A stretch of 19,538 nt of DNA. Origin: Verrucomicrobia subdivision 3 bacterium UBA7542. Lineage in GTDB: Bacteria; Verrucomicrobiota; Verrucomicrobiia; Limisphaerales; UBA11358. The stretch covers positions 1-19,538 of the forward strand of contig DLMG01000114.1 of the NCBI GenBank assembly GCA_002479245.1. Direction: 5' to 3'. Both the position numbers and the translations under genes were made by a program. Numbering within the stretch: the stretch's first letter is position 1; each line of letters opens with the position of its first letter. The notes below the pieces were generated by a model that had not been told where the DNA came from, ran no database searches, and was given only the letters and a program-made list of their open reading frames with translations. Positions 7,094 through 14,433 of the stretch are shown here, piece after piece.

Positions 7094-8173
7094 ATGTTTT
7101 CTCCGGTTTACAGGATTACGCCCGCCATCACCAAGGCGCTCATGTCCATTGAAGCGGATCGCCAAGTGGTGTCAGATTTGCCAATTGATGTCACGGTGCT
7201 CGCGAGCCTGCGCGAAACGGCGCGGTTGGTTTCAACCCATTATTCAACGCAGATCGAGGGCAATCGCCTCACACAAGCGCAGGTGAAAGAGGCCATTGCG
7301 GGGGCGCGCTTTCCGGGCAAGGAACGCGACGAATTGGAAGTGCGCCATCATTACCGCGCCCTGGAAGAAATGGAGAGGCTTGCCGCTGCCGGAGAGCCAC
7401 TGGCTGAAGGGCAACTGCGACGGCTTCATGGTCTGGTGATGACGGGCCAATCCAAGCCGACACCATATCGCGATGGACAGAACGTCATTCGCAACAGCCG
7501 CACCCAGGAAATCGTTTATATGCCGCCGGAAGCCAAAGCGGTTCCGGGTCTGATGTCAGATTTGGTAGAGTGGATCAACCAACAGCTTAATGAAGGGGAT
7601 TTGCCCGTGCCGGTGATTGCGGCCCTGGCGCACTATCAATTCGCCACCATTCACCCCTACTATGACGGAAACGGCCGGACGGCAAGACTGCTGGCCAACC
7701 TGATCCTGCACAAGGCGGGTTACGGGTTAAAGGGCATCTATTCTCTTGATGAATACTATGCCCGCAATCTGGCGGGGTATTATGCCGGGCTGACGATTGG
7801 GCCTTCCCACAATTACCACCTTGGGCGCGCGGAAGCTGACACGACAGGGTTTCTGGATTTCTTTTGCGTGGGAATGGCGGACGCGTTCAGTGCCGTGCGC
7901 GCTCAGGCGGCAAAGGCGGCGAAGCGTGGCGCTCAAGACCAGAGCGGGCTTCTGCGCAACCTCGACCCGCGCGAAAGGCGACTGCTGGAACTTTTCCGTC
8001 GGAATGGAACAGCCACCGCTGCGGAAATCGCAAACCACCTCAAGCTCAGTCACCGCACTGTTGTTGGGCTGTGTCGGTCTTGGTTGAAAACAGGATTTTT
8101 AGAGCTACAGAATCGTTCGCGCAAGAACCGCGCCTATCGCCTGGGGCAGGCTTATTTGACCTTGATTGAATGA
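7094..8173 (+). CDS. Fic-family protein, probable AMP transferase, with winged-helix tail
   Basis: Fic enzymes usually transfer AMP from ATP to hydroxyl side chains of target proteins. The 359-residue protein has the complete active-site motif HPYYDGNGR (187-195) with catalytic His187. An inhibitory motif of the S-x-x-x-E-G/N type is seen upstream in HYSTQIEGN (49-57), with Glu55 as the expected autoinhibitory residue. That places it among Fic proteins that carry their own N-terminal inhibitory helix. Residues 290-355 look like a C-terminal winged helix (RNGTATAAEIANHLKLSHRTVVGL), as in many Fic proteins with DNA-binding tails. The ATG at 7094 comes seven bases after a -10 hexamer, so the transcript may be leaderless. 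The gene stands alone between two integrase fragments, so horizontal arrival is likely. No separate antitoxin gene is seen. The target protein is unknown. Confidence 0.92.
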   Translation: MFSPVYRITPAITKALMSIEADRQVVSDLPIDVTVLASLRETARLVSTHYSTQIEGNRLTQAQVKEAIAGARFPGKERDELEVRHHYRALEEMERLAAAGEPLAEGQLRRLHGLVMTGQSKPTPYRDGQNVIRNSRTQEIVYMPPEAKAVPGLMSDLVEWINQQLNEGDLPVPVIAALAHYQFATIHPYYDGNGRTARLLANLILHKAGYGLKGIYSLDEYYARNLAGYYAGLTIGPSHNYHLGRAEADTTGFLDFFCVGMADAFSAVRAQAAKAAKRGAQDQSGLLRNLDPRERRLLELFRRNGTATAAEIANHLKLSHRTVVGLCRSWLKTGFLELQNRSRKNRAYRLGQAYLTLIE

Positions 8174-8373
8174 CAAAGCACACACGAAGCCATAGACATG
8201 GGCTTGGGGATCGAATGGGGGAAATGATCGCAAGGTGTATGCTCCCGGACATGAACAATTCAACAGAACTCCAACAGTTGGCCGATTCAATTTCTGGCCT
8301 GGTTGCCACCATCTACCCTTCATTTCGAACGAGAAGGCATATCGGTCAGCGTCTCAATCGGTTGATTCAAATT

Positions 8374-8691
8374 TCATCTAAGCCCTTCACAGCTTTCACC
8401 CGCCAGCATTGCCAGTAAAGCGGCTTTTTGCTTGCGCCAGTTCTTCGCGGAGATTGTTTTCGCAATGGCTTGGATTTCGCGCAAGATTTCGCCCTGCTCG
8501 CGTTTTGCCGGCTCTGGCGTGGCTTCACCCATCACGGATGGCAATAGGGCAACGGCGCGGCCAGCGGCAAGCTCGCCAACGTGCGTGTAATGCCGCGTCA
8601 TGGACGGGTTGCTATGGCCGACGATGCTTTCCACAACGGCCAACGGGGCGTTGCTTTCGCGGCAGAGCGAAACGAACGTGTGGCGCAGGCC
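8374..8691 (-). pseudogene. tyrosine recombinase (phage integrase) C-terminal fragment
   Basis: The minus-strand frame from about 8691 to the stop at 8374 encodes the C-terminal catalytic part of a tyrosine recombinase: GLRHTFVSLCRESNAPL, SIVGHSNPSMTRHYTHVG, then a basic/acidic tail of about 65 residues. Within it are the second catalytic Arg (in LRHTF), the His of GHS, and the nucleophilic Tyr nine residues later. The His normally three residues before that Arg is Lys (KGLRH). The open frame runs on to 8928 but residues before GLRHTF are not integrase-like, and the N-terminal domains and first catalytic Arg are missing. The copy is therefore truncated. It shares a nearly identical 46-bp block (8576-8621) with the fragment at 6943-6987. 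Confidence 0.85.
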
Positions 8692-9073
8692 CTTCAACTT
8701 GCAAGCAATGTCCACCGTGTGAAAGTTGGACGACTCGCAATTGACTGTCATCGCAGGGCAACGCCAAGGATTAGCAACTTGCCGTGCCGAAGCACGAGTG
8801 GCGCAGGCGGGCTGGTTCAATTCGTGGCAGCGGGCTACGGCTCGGCAAGCCAGCCTTTTCCTGGCAGAGAGTGAAGGCTGTCGCGCCGAAACGTAGTGAA
8901 GGCGGACGCGAACCAATTTTCCAACCACAAACGCTCCAAGCTACGGCCCGGCAGGCCAACGCCTTCGATTTTCGACTCCGCACGCGCGGAGCGATGTTGC
9001 CGATTTGCGATTTGGCAGCCGGTGGCCCCAAACTTCAAATGAAATCCAGTGCGAAGGATGAAGTAAAAAAGAA
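8692..9073. other. repeat-like DNA next to the integrase fragment
   Basis: No gene is recognised here. The stretch contains several short inverted repeats, including GGCTGG/CCAGCC (8810-8815 with 8850-8855) and CTCCGC/GCGGAG (8976-8981 with 8986-8991). Its style (CTGTCGCGCCG..., GTAGTGAAGGCGGAC) resembles dispersed repeats I associate with Verrucomicrobiota genomes, but this cannot be verified from one window. Open frames on both strands look like chance frames in GC-rich DNA. Confidence 0.4.
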
Positions 9074-9099
9074 AGAGGCCGGACACTACTCCGGCCTCT
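9065..9099 (-). terminator. rho-independent terminator of the two-component operon
   Basis: AGAGGCCGG (9074-9082) pairs perfectly with CCGGCCTCT (9091-9099) around an 8-nt loop. On the minus strand the stem is followed by TTTCTTTTTT. It lies about 220 bp past the response-regulator stop codon, with no recognised gene between, so it probably ends that transcript. Confidence 0.75.
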
Positions 9100-9318
9100 C
9101 AATGAGAACTAAGCGCTTAAATCAGCGATTCGCAGTTGCGCGACCGCGAACGTTTTGTTGGATGCGGCGCCGCAGACCACGCCTTACTTCACACACAGAA
9201 CACTGCGTTTCTGCATACCAACAATGGGATTAAAATACCAGAAACCGTGTCCCCTGCCAGTCACCAGTTCTGGTTACACGCAAACCCTTGAAAACAAAGG
9301 GAAACTGCTGAAATCCGG

Positions 9319-9945
9319 TCAACGGCGGAGAAATTTGGTCACGGCTTCGGTGCGGGTGCGGACCTGTAATTTTTCGTAAATGCGGCGAATGTAGGTATGC
9401 ACGGTTTCATAGCTGATGCCCAATTTCTCCGAGATTTCCTTGTAGAGAAGTCCCTGGCTCAGGAAATCAAGCACTTCCTGTTCGCGCGGGGAAAGATGTT
9501 CCGCAGGTTGTGCCGTGGCCGCCGTTTGTTGAAATGATTGCACGACTTTGCGCGCGATGTGCATCGTCATCGGCGAACCGCCCCGGTGGACTTCCTGAAT
9601 GGCTTCCAGCAATTCCTTGCTGGAGGTGCGTTTGAGCATGTAACCGTTGGCACCCGCGGTCAGCGCGTTGAAAATATTTTCCGTGTCTTCATAAACCGTG
9701 AGCATCATGACTTGGATTCCCGGCATCAGCGCCTTCAATTGCCGCACACATTCGACGCCGTTCATGCCGGGCAAATTGATGTCCATCAGCACGACATTGG
9801 GGCGGAGCTGGGGCAGGTCCTTCAGCGCGTCCTCGGCGCTGGCGTATTGGCTCAGGCAGCGGAAACCGTCCGACCGGTCGAGCAGGCGGGCCAGCGTCCC
9901 ACGCAGCTTGTCATTGTCTTCAACGATGGAAACGGTGATGGGCAT
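9319..9945 (-). CDS. NarL/FixJ-type response regulator
   Basis: The 208-residue protein has a receiver domain (about 1-120) with acidic residues Glu9 and Asp10, phospho-acceptor Asp55 in VVLMDINLPGMNG, Thr83 in LTVYED and Lys105 in YMLKRTS. A LuxR-type helix-turn-helix follows (about 148-205: LSPREQEVLDFLSQGLLYKEISEKLGISYETVHTYIRRIYEKLQ). It should bind DNA and control transcription when phosphorylated. The frame is open farther upstream into the kinase gene, but ATG 9945 (MPITVSIVEDN) gives the normal receiver N terminus. It starts 11 bases after the kinase stop codon, so the two are almost surely one operon and cognate partners. Target promoters are unknown. Confidence 0.95.
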   Translation of the reverse strand: MPITVSIVEDNDKLRGTLARLLDRSDGFRCLSQYASAEDALKDLPQLRPNVVLMDINLPGMNGVECVRQLKALMPGIQVMMLTVYEDTENIFNALTAGANGYMLKRTSSKELLEAIQEVHRGGSPMTMHIARKVVQSFQQTAATAQPAEHLSPREQEVLDFLSQGLLYKEISEKLGISYETVHTYIRRIYEKLQVRTRTEAVTKFLRR

Positions 9946-9956
9946 AGCGCTGATTT

Positions 9957-12900
9957 TTAAACCATTTTTCCAAAAGGAATGGCCAGGCACACAATCGTTC
10001 CGCCCCCGGTTCCGGGGCTGATCGAAAATTCTCCGTGAACATCTTCCATTCGCTTGCGCATGTTGCGAAGTCCGTTCCTCGTCGGTGTCGCATTTGCGTT
10101 CCGACCACCCAGGCCGCACCCGTTGTCTTCAATGTTCAGCGTAAAATTGCCGGGCTGCAATTGCAATCGCACCCGGACTTCGGACGCTTGCGCGTGTTTG
10201 ACCACGTTGTTGACCGCTTCCTTGAAGGCAAGGAAAACGTTATGGCGGACTTCCGGAGGAATATTAACCGCCGGTAGTTGGACCGGCACCTCAACGCGGT
10301 AACGCAACCCGGCCAGCGCGAGATATTCCTGCGCGTAGTTGCAGACGTAATTGACCAGGCCTTCCAGCGTGTCGTTGGAAGGATTGACCGCCCAGACGAT
10401 CTCGTCGAGGGAACGGGTTGTTTCGCGCGCGGTCTGGGAAATCTGCCGGGCGTGTGATTCAATTTCCGCCGGGGAATGCTTGTCCGCTTCCGCCATTTCG
10501 CTCAACAGCGCCACTTGCGTGAGATTCGCTCCAAGCTGGTCGTGCAGGTCGCGGGCGATGCGAAAACGTTCCTTTTCCAGCGCCTCCTGTTGTTCGAGCA
10601 ATTGCAGTCGGCGCCGCAGCTTTTGCGTGGAAAGATAACGCACCACGGCAACGACGATTCCCACCAGACACAAGCTTGCGGCAGTGCGAAACCACCAAGT
10701 CTGCCAGAACTGAGGCTGCACCGTCACGTTGAGAACCCCGCCGGTTTCGTTCCACACACCGTCTTCATTGCCGGCAATGACGTGAAAACGATAATTCCCC
10801 GGCGGCACTTTGTTGTAATGAGCCACGCGCGTGTCGCCGGCTTCAGTCCATGCGGTCTCGTGGTCTTCCAAACGATATTTGAACCGCACTTCCCGGGGTG
10901 CGGAAAAATTCAAGGCCGTGTAATGAATTTCCAATTGTTCGTGACCGGGCGGAATCATGACGGACTGACGCCAGGCCGGACCCAACCGATTTGTTTTTTG
11001 TTCCCGGCCCTCGACGAGCACGGATTCAATCATGACCAGCGGTGGCTGGCGATTGGGCCTGAGGTTCGCAGGGTTCACTGACACCAAACCTTTGGTGGTG
11101 GGAAACCATAATATGCCATCCAGTGTGCGACACGCAGCGGGTTGTGAACCGGCCGAACATTCGCGCGTCGGCAGTCCGTCGGTTTCAACGTAAGTCCGGC
11201 ACGAAATGAGGTTCGCCGTTTCATTGGCAAAATCGTTCAGCGATTGTTTTTGAATTCGCATCAATCCCGCATTGGAGCCGATCCATAAACAACCCCCGCC
11301 GTCTTCGATGATGTAATCAATGCTGTTGCTGGCGATCCCATTGTCCGTCGAATAACGAGTCCACCTTCCCTTGTAAAAGCGGGCCAGACCGTGTCCGGAG
11401 GTTCCAACCCACAAGACGCCGTCCCGATCCAGATAAAGACAGGAAATATCGTTGCCGGGCAATCCCCCATCCTCTTTTTGATAGGAAATAAATTTCCCGG
11501 CTTTGAAAAAATCCAGTCCGTGGCTTTCCGTTCCAATCCAAAGGTTGCCTTCAGCATCCTCCACGATGGCACGAACCACGAGACCATCCGGGGTCGTGTA
11601 AATCTTCCAGTCTTCTCCGTTCCAGCGCGCCAGACCGTTCTGGGTGCCCGCCCACAGCCATCCCTGATGATCTTCGAACAAGGCGAAGATTTGCGGGCCA
11701 AGGATTTCCGCGCCGGGCGCGGGTTGAAAATGGTTGGTTTGAAATTGGAAAAGTCCTTCATCCATGGTTCCAACCCAGACCTGTTGCTGGCGATCCACCA
11801 ATACGGTCCAAGCACTTTGATGCCGGCTGACGCCAAAATCTTGCACGGAGTTTGTAATCCAATAAGAGACGCCATGTGCGTTGAAAGCCATCCACAAACC
11901 ACCGGATTCGTCCCCGGATATCGATTGGACAACCCACGAACGATGTTCGGATGGGGTGTTGAAAATTTTCCTTTTGATTCGATCCAGACCCTCGCCGTCG
12001 GTTCCCACCCACAGGGTCCCTTCACGGTCCGTGCAGAGCGAAAGCACGAAGGCCGACGACAATCCCTGCTCCGTCGTGATGCGCTGATATTTTCCATCCG
12101 CGTCATACCAAAAAACGCCCTCGCCCAGTGTGCCGACAATCAAATTTCCTTCCTGGTCTTCACAAGCGGAAGTGACGGTTGAATTGCCCCACGGATACGG
12201 TCCGAAATCCCTTTCGGGTTGTGTGGCGTTCCATTTCTGGATTCGTCCGTCCATCAGCCGCCACGTGCCGCCGCGTTGCCCGGCAAGAATAAAATCGAGC
12301 CGGCGCGACTGGAGGGACTGGTCAATGACGAGGGTTGGCGGATGAAAATTGGACGACCGAAATGAAAATATCCCCCAGTTTTCGCCGATCCAGAGCGGGC
12401 CGGATTTTTCGGCGATGATCATCTGGCCAATCGCGGGCGAATTGAAATTAAAGTCCAAGGTTTCCAGCTTCCCGTTCTGGTAACGGCCCAGACGGGCGTC
12501 CGCCGTGTAGAGCCACACCGCGCCGGTGGCATCTTCACAGGCCGACACCAACCGGCCGTCATGGCCGGCACGCCCGATGTCAAAACCTTTGATTTTTCCA
12601 TCCTGCACCAACGCCACACCCGCCGTGTCTGTTCCGATCCAAAGATTCGTGTGACTATCCTCAAACAGATGAACAATCCGGTCGCTGTTCAAACCCGGCG
12701 TGTTGTTTTGATTGAAAACGGTGAAACGGTTTCCGTCAAAACGCACCAGGCCGTTGAGCGTGCCGAGCCAGAGATAACCATCCCTGGTTTGAATCACGGA
12801 GATGACGGCGTTTTCTGGAAGCCCTTCCTTGCTGGTCCAAACATCCACAATGAACGGCAAACCGGACTGGTCGGTCACGGCCGCTGGCGCGGGTAAAATG

Positions 12901-12959
12901 AAGGAACCAACGCACAGCAACAGCCCTGCGAAATCCAGCTTCCAATGGGTCTTCGGCAT
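9957..12959 (-). CDS. two-component sensor histidine kinase with periplasmic beta-propellers
   Basis: This 1000-residue membrane kinase starts with a signal peptide (1-27, FAGLLLCVGSFILPAPAA). About 12 Reg_prop repeats of the GxLWxGTxxGL type (about 38-635) suggest two stacked seven-bladed propellers outside the cytoplasmic membrane. A Y_Y_Y domain follows (about 670-748), then one transmembrane segment (about 756-775, FRTAASLCLVGIVVAVVRYL). The cytoplasmic part has a HisKA_3 dimerisation domain with phospho-acceptor His806 in ARDLHDQLG and a HATPase domain with the N box (FKEAVNNVVKHA, 912-923), DNGCGL (945-950) and NGLRNM (962-967). It would pass signal to the response regulator 11 bases downstream. 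In Bacteroidetes, relatives with this layout often sense polysaccharide fragments; the ligand here is unknown. ATG 12959 is chosen over an in-frame ATG at 13010 because the signal peptide then starts properly; neither has a clear ribosome-binding site. Confidence 0.93.
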   Translation of the reverse strand: MPKTHWKLDFAGLLLCVGSFILPAPAAVTDQSGLPFIVDVWTSKEGLPENAVISVIQTRDGYLWLGTLNGLVRFDGNRFTVFNQNNTPGLNSDRIVHLFEDSHTNLWIGTDTAGVALVQDGKIKGFDIGRAGHDGRLVSACEDATGAVWLYTADARLGRYQNGKLETLDFNFNSPAIGQMIIAEKSGPLWIGENWGIFSFRSSNFHPPTLVIDQSLQSRRLDFILAGQRGGTWRLMDGRIQKWNATQPERDFGPYPWGNSTVTSACEDQEGNLIVGTLGEGVFWYDADGKYQRITTEQGLSSAFVLSLCTDREGTLWVGTDGEGLDRIKRKIFNTPSEHRSWVVQSISGDESGGLWMAFNAHGVSYWITNSVQDFGVSRHQSAWTVLVDRQQQVWVGTMDEGLFQFQTNHFQPAPGAEILGPQIFALFEDHQGWLWAGTQNGLARWNGEDWKIYTTPDGLVVRAIVEDAEGNLWIGTESHGLDFFKAGKFISYQKEDGGLPGNDISCLYLDRDGVLWVGTSGHGLARFYKGRWTRYSTDNGIASNSIDYIIEDGGGCLWIGSNAGLMRIQKQSLNDFANETANLISCRTYVETDGLPTRECSAGSQPAACRTLDGILWFPTTKGLVSVNPANLRPNRQPPLVMIESVLVEGREQKTNRLGPAWRQSVMIPPGHEQLEIHYTALNFSAPREVRFKYRLEDHETAWTEAGDTRVAHYNKVPPGNYRFHVIAGNEDGVWNETGGVLNVTVQPQFWQTWWFRTAASLCLVGIVVAVVRYLSTQKLRRRLQLLEQQEALEKERFRIARDLHDQLGANLTQVALLSEMAEADKHSPAEIESHARQISQTARETTRSLDEIVWAVNPSNDTLEGLVNYVCNYAQEYLALAGLRYRVEVPVQLPAVNIPPEVRHNVFLAFKEAVNNVVKHAQASEVRVRLQLQPGNFTLNIEDNGCGLGGRNANATPTRNGLRNMRKRMEDVHGEFSISPGTGGGTIVCLAIPFGKMV

Positions 12960-13268
12960 ATTTGATTGTTCGAATGATGCGAACCGGATGTCAGGATGTT
13001 TGAAAAACAATACGAACCCAATACTGAAGATGGAAATTATTTTTCCAAAATCACTTGCCAGACCGCCGCGATGGGTTAGGTTTGCCCTGCCCGATGAGAA
13101 CTGGGCGCGTGGCGGGTGTGGGCGATATTAAATCGTGTGTGATTGCCCCACCCGCCCGCTTTTTGACCCAACTTCGGGCGGAGGGTTCAAATCCGCCCGC
13201 CGGTCGTCCTGACAAAATAAAAATCCCACGGTCGTTGGCTGCAGGAGCGGTTCTGAAAAATAAGCCGC
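12960..13268. other. intergenic stretch with two GC-rich hairpins
   Basis: No gene is recognised. GCGGGTGTGGGC (13112-13123) pairs with GCCCCACCCGC (13145-13155) with one bulged base and a 21-nt loop; five T residues follow on the + strand (13160-13164), so it could stop + strand transcription, although no + strand gene precedes it. A second hairpin has a perfect 8-bp stem CGGGCGGA/TCCGCCCG (13175-13182 and 13192-13199) and no T-tract. The stretch should also hold the kinase promoter and the end of the heat-shock transcript, but neither could be placed. Confidence 0.45.
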
Positions 13269-13649
13269 TTAATTACTGACGATGATCTTGCGCGGCTTGA
13301 CGCGTTCGGACTTCGGCAGGATCAGGGTCAGCATGCCCTGCTCCATCTTCGCCGAGATTTTGCTTGTATCAATCGCCGGGTCGAGCTCAAACACGCGCAG
13401 GTAATCCGCCCCGGAACGTTCACGGAGCAAAAGCCCGCCGTTGACCGGCTCCGCCGCGCGCCGCCCCAGGACGGTGATTTCATTGCCTTCGAGCGTGATT
13501 TCCAGGCCGTCCTTGTTCACGCCCGGCATTTCCGCCTCGAGGGCGTAGCCGTCCCCGGTTTCAAATATGTTCACCACCGGCACCACGAATTCCTGGTGCT
13601 CCGTTCGTTCGGCTGCTGCCTTCGGTTCTGCCTGTACAATTGCTTTCAT
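13269..13649 (-). CDS. hsp20: small heat-shock protein (Hsp20 / alpha-crystallin family)
   Basis: This 126-residue ATP-independent chaperone holds unfolding proteins until they can be refolded. The alpha-crystallin domain covers about 22-114, starting VVPVVNIFETGDGYALEAEMPGV, with QGMLTLILPK (104-113) in place of the usual GVL motif. The C terminus KIIVSN contains an I-x-V-type anchor (IIV, 122-124), which in the family links dimers into larger oligomers. An AAAGGA five bases before the ATG at 13649 supports the start. It lies 58 bp after a second small heat-shock gene on the same strand with the same AAAGGA signal, so the pair is probably an operon. Confidence 0.93.
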   Translation of the reverse strand: MKAIVQAEPKAAAERTEHQEFVVPVVNIFETGDGYALEAEMPGVNKDGLEITLEGNEITVLGRRAAEPVNGGLLLRERSGADYLRVFELDPAIDTSKISAKMEQGMLTLILPKSERVKPRKIIVSN

Positions 13650-13707
13650 GTTTTTCCTTTGGTTGAAATTGGGGCCGGGCGCGATGAGGACATCACGCTC
13701 CGCTTTT

Positions 13708-14172
13708 TTAGTTCACGTTTTCGTCAATTTGTTTCGGTTTCGCCGCTTCGGTATTTGGCAGGGTGATGATCAGGACGCCGTCCTTGTATTGCGCCTTGAC
13801 CTTGTCTGCCGCCACCGGGGCCGACAATGTCACCGTGCGCTGGAATTTGCCAAAGAAGCGCTCCGTCCGACAGACCTCGGCTTCCTCATATTTCTTTTCC
13901 GCCTTGCGTTCGCCGGAGATGCTTAACACCCCGTCGTGCAACGTAACGTCAATCTCCTCCCGCTTCATGCCGGGCAATTCGGCCTGGACAACAAAGTTGT
14001 CCTTGTCCTCGTGAACGTCGAGTGCCGGAATCCAGCCGCTCAACAGTTGTGAGGTGCGGGCCAGATCGGCCCAAGGCGGTTCAAACAGTCGATCCAGTTC
14101 ATCGCGCAAGCTCGACGGCCGCCCGAAACCCGCCCAACCCAAATCAGGTCTTTGATATCGCGTCAGATTCAT
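13708..14172 (-). CDS. hsp20: small heat-shock protein (Hsp20 / alpha-crystallin family)
   Basis: This 154-residue protein has a longer N-terminal arm (1-48, with SSLRDELDRLFEPPW, typical of class A bacterial Hsp20), followed by the alpha-crystallin domain (about 50-140: ALDVHEDKDNFVVQAELPGMKREEIDV, FFGKFQRTVTLS, and DGVLIITLP with the GVL motif at 132-134). The C-terminal tail KPKQIDENVN lacks a clear I-x-I/V anchor, unlike its neighbour. ATG 14172 is chosen because AAAGGA lies seven bases upstream; an in-frame TTG at 14199 would overlap that site. It is the first gene of the probable two-gene heat-shock operon. No CIRCE element or sigma32-type promoter was recognised upstream. Confidence 0.94.
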   Translation of the reverse strand: MNLTRYQRPDLGWAGFGRPSSLRDELDRLFEPPWADLARTSQLLSGWIPALDVHEDKDNFVVQAELPGMKREEIDVTLHDGVLSISGERKAEKKYEEAEVCRTERFFGKFQRTVTLSAPVAADKVKAQYKDGVLIITLPNTEAAKPKQIDENVN

Positions 14173-14309
14173 ACAGTTATCCTTTCGTTGATTGTTCAAA
14201 TTGATTTCAGCTTCAAAAATGCCAGACGGAATAAAAAGTCACATGATTCTTATTGAAAACAACTTGCAAACATTAAAATGAGAAACGCCGTTGAATAAGC
14301 AGGGTCATA

Positions 14310-14330
14310 TTGGCACAAACATTGTGTCAA
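14310..14330. promoter_or_regulatory. near-perfect palindrome upstream of the heat-shock genes
   Basis: TTGGCACAA, three bases, then TTGTGTCAA form an inverted repeat with one mismatch. On the minus strand it includes TTGACA, a perfect -35 hexamer, followed 15 bp later by TATGAC, so it may overlap a heat-shock operon promoter about 140 bp before the ATG. It is not the CIRCE sequence (TTAGCACTC-N9-GAGTGCTAA). Confidence 0.35.
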
Positions 14331-14384
14331 AGGTGACAAATTTGCGCCACGATTTACATTCGTGTTGCCTCTGATTTTGAAAAT

Positions 14385-14413
14385 AAAAAAGCCCCAAGCC
14401 GGCCGGCTTGGGG
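14385..14413 (-). terminator. rho-independent terminator of the aldolase gene
   Basis: The 22-bp stretch 14392-14413 is a perfect palindrome (CCCCAAGCCGG and its reverse complement) that can form a strong hairpin. On the minus strand it is followed by G then C and six T residues (14385-14390). It begins 20 bp after the fba stop codon. Confidence 0.9.
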
Positions 14414-14433
14414 TGTGGTGGAGAATCTGAGTT

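Noticed and set aside
8170..8418. + strand frame after the Fic gene, including MNNSTELQQLADSISGL
   Set aside because: It overlaps the end of the integrase fragment by 45 bp, and no domain is recognised. It could be a gene cut by the integrase DNA but this cannot be supported.
13175..13199. GGTTCAAATCC-like motif that resembles a tRNA T arm
   Set aside because: The five bases on either side of the would-be T loop do not pair properly, and no acceptor stem, D arm or anticodon arm could be found. The perfect stem seen here encloses a 9-base loop and is an ordinary hairpin.
14311..14325. TGGCAC-N5-TTGT as a sigma54 promoter on the + strand
   Set aside because: The invariant GC at -12 is GT, and the only thing downstream is the antisense strand of the aldolase gene. 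The palindrome explains the match.
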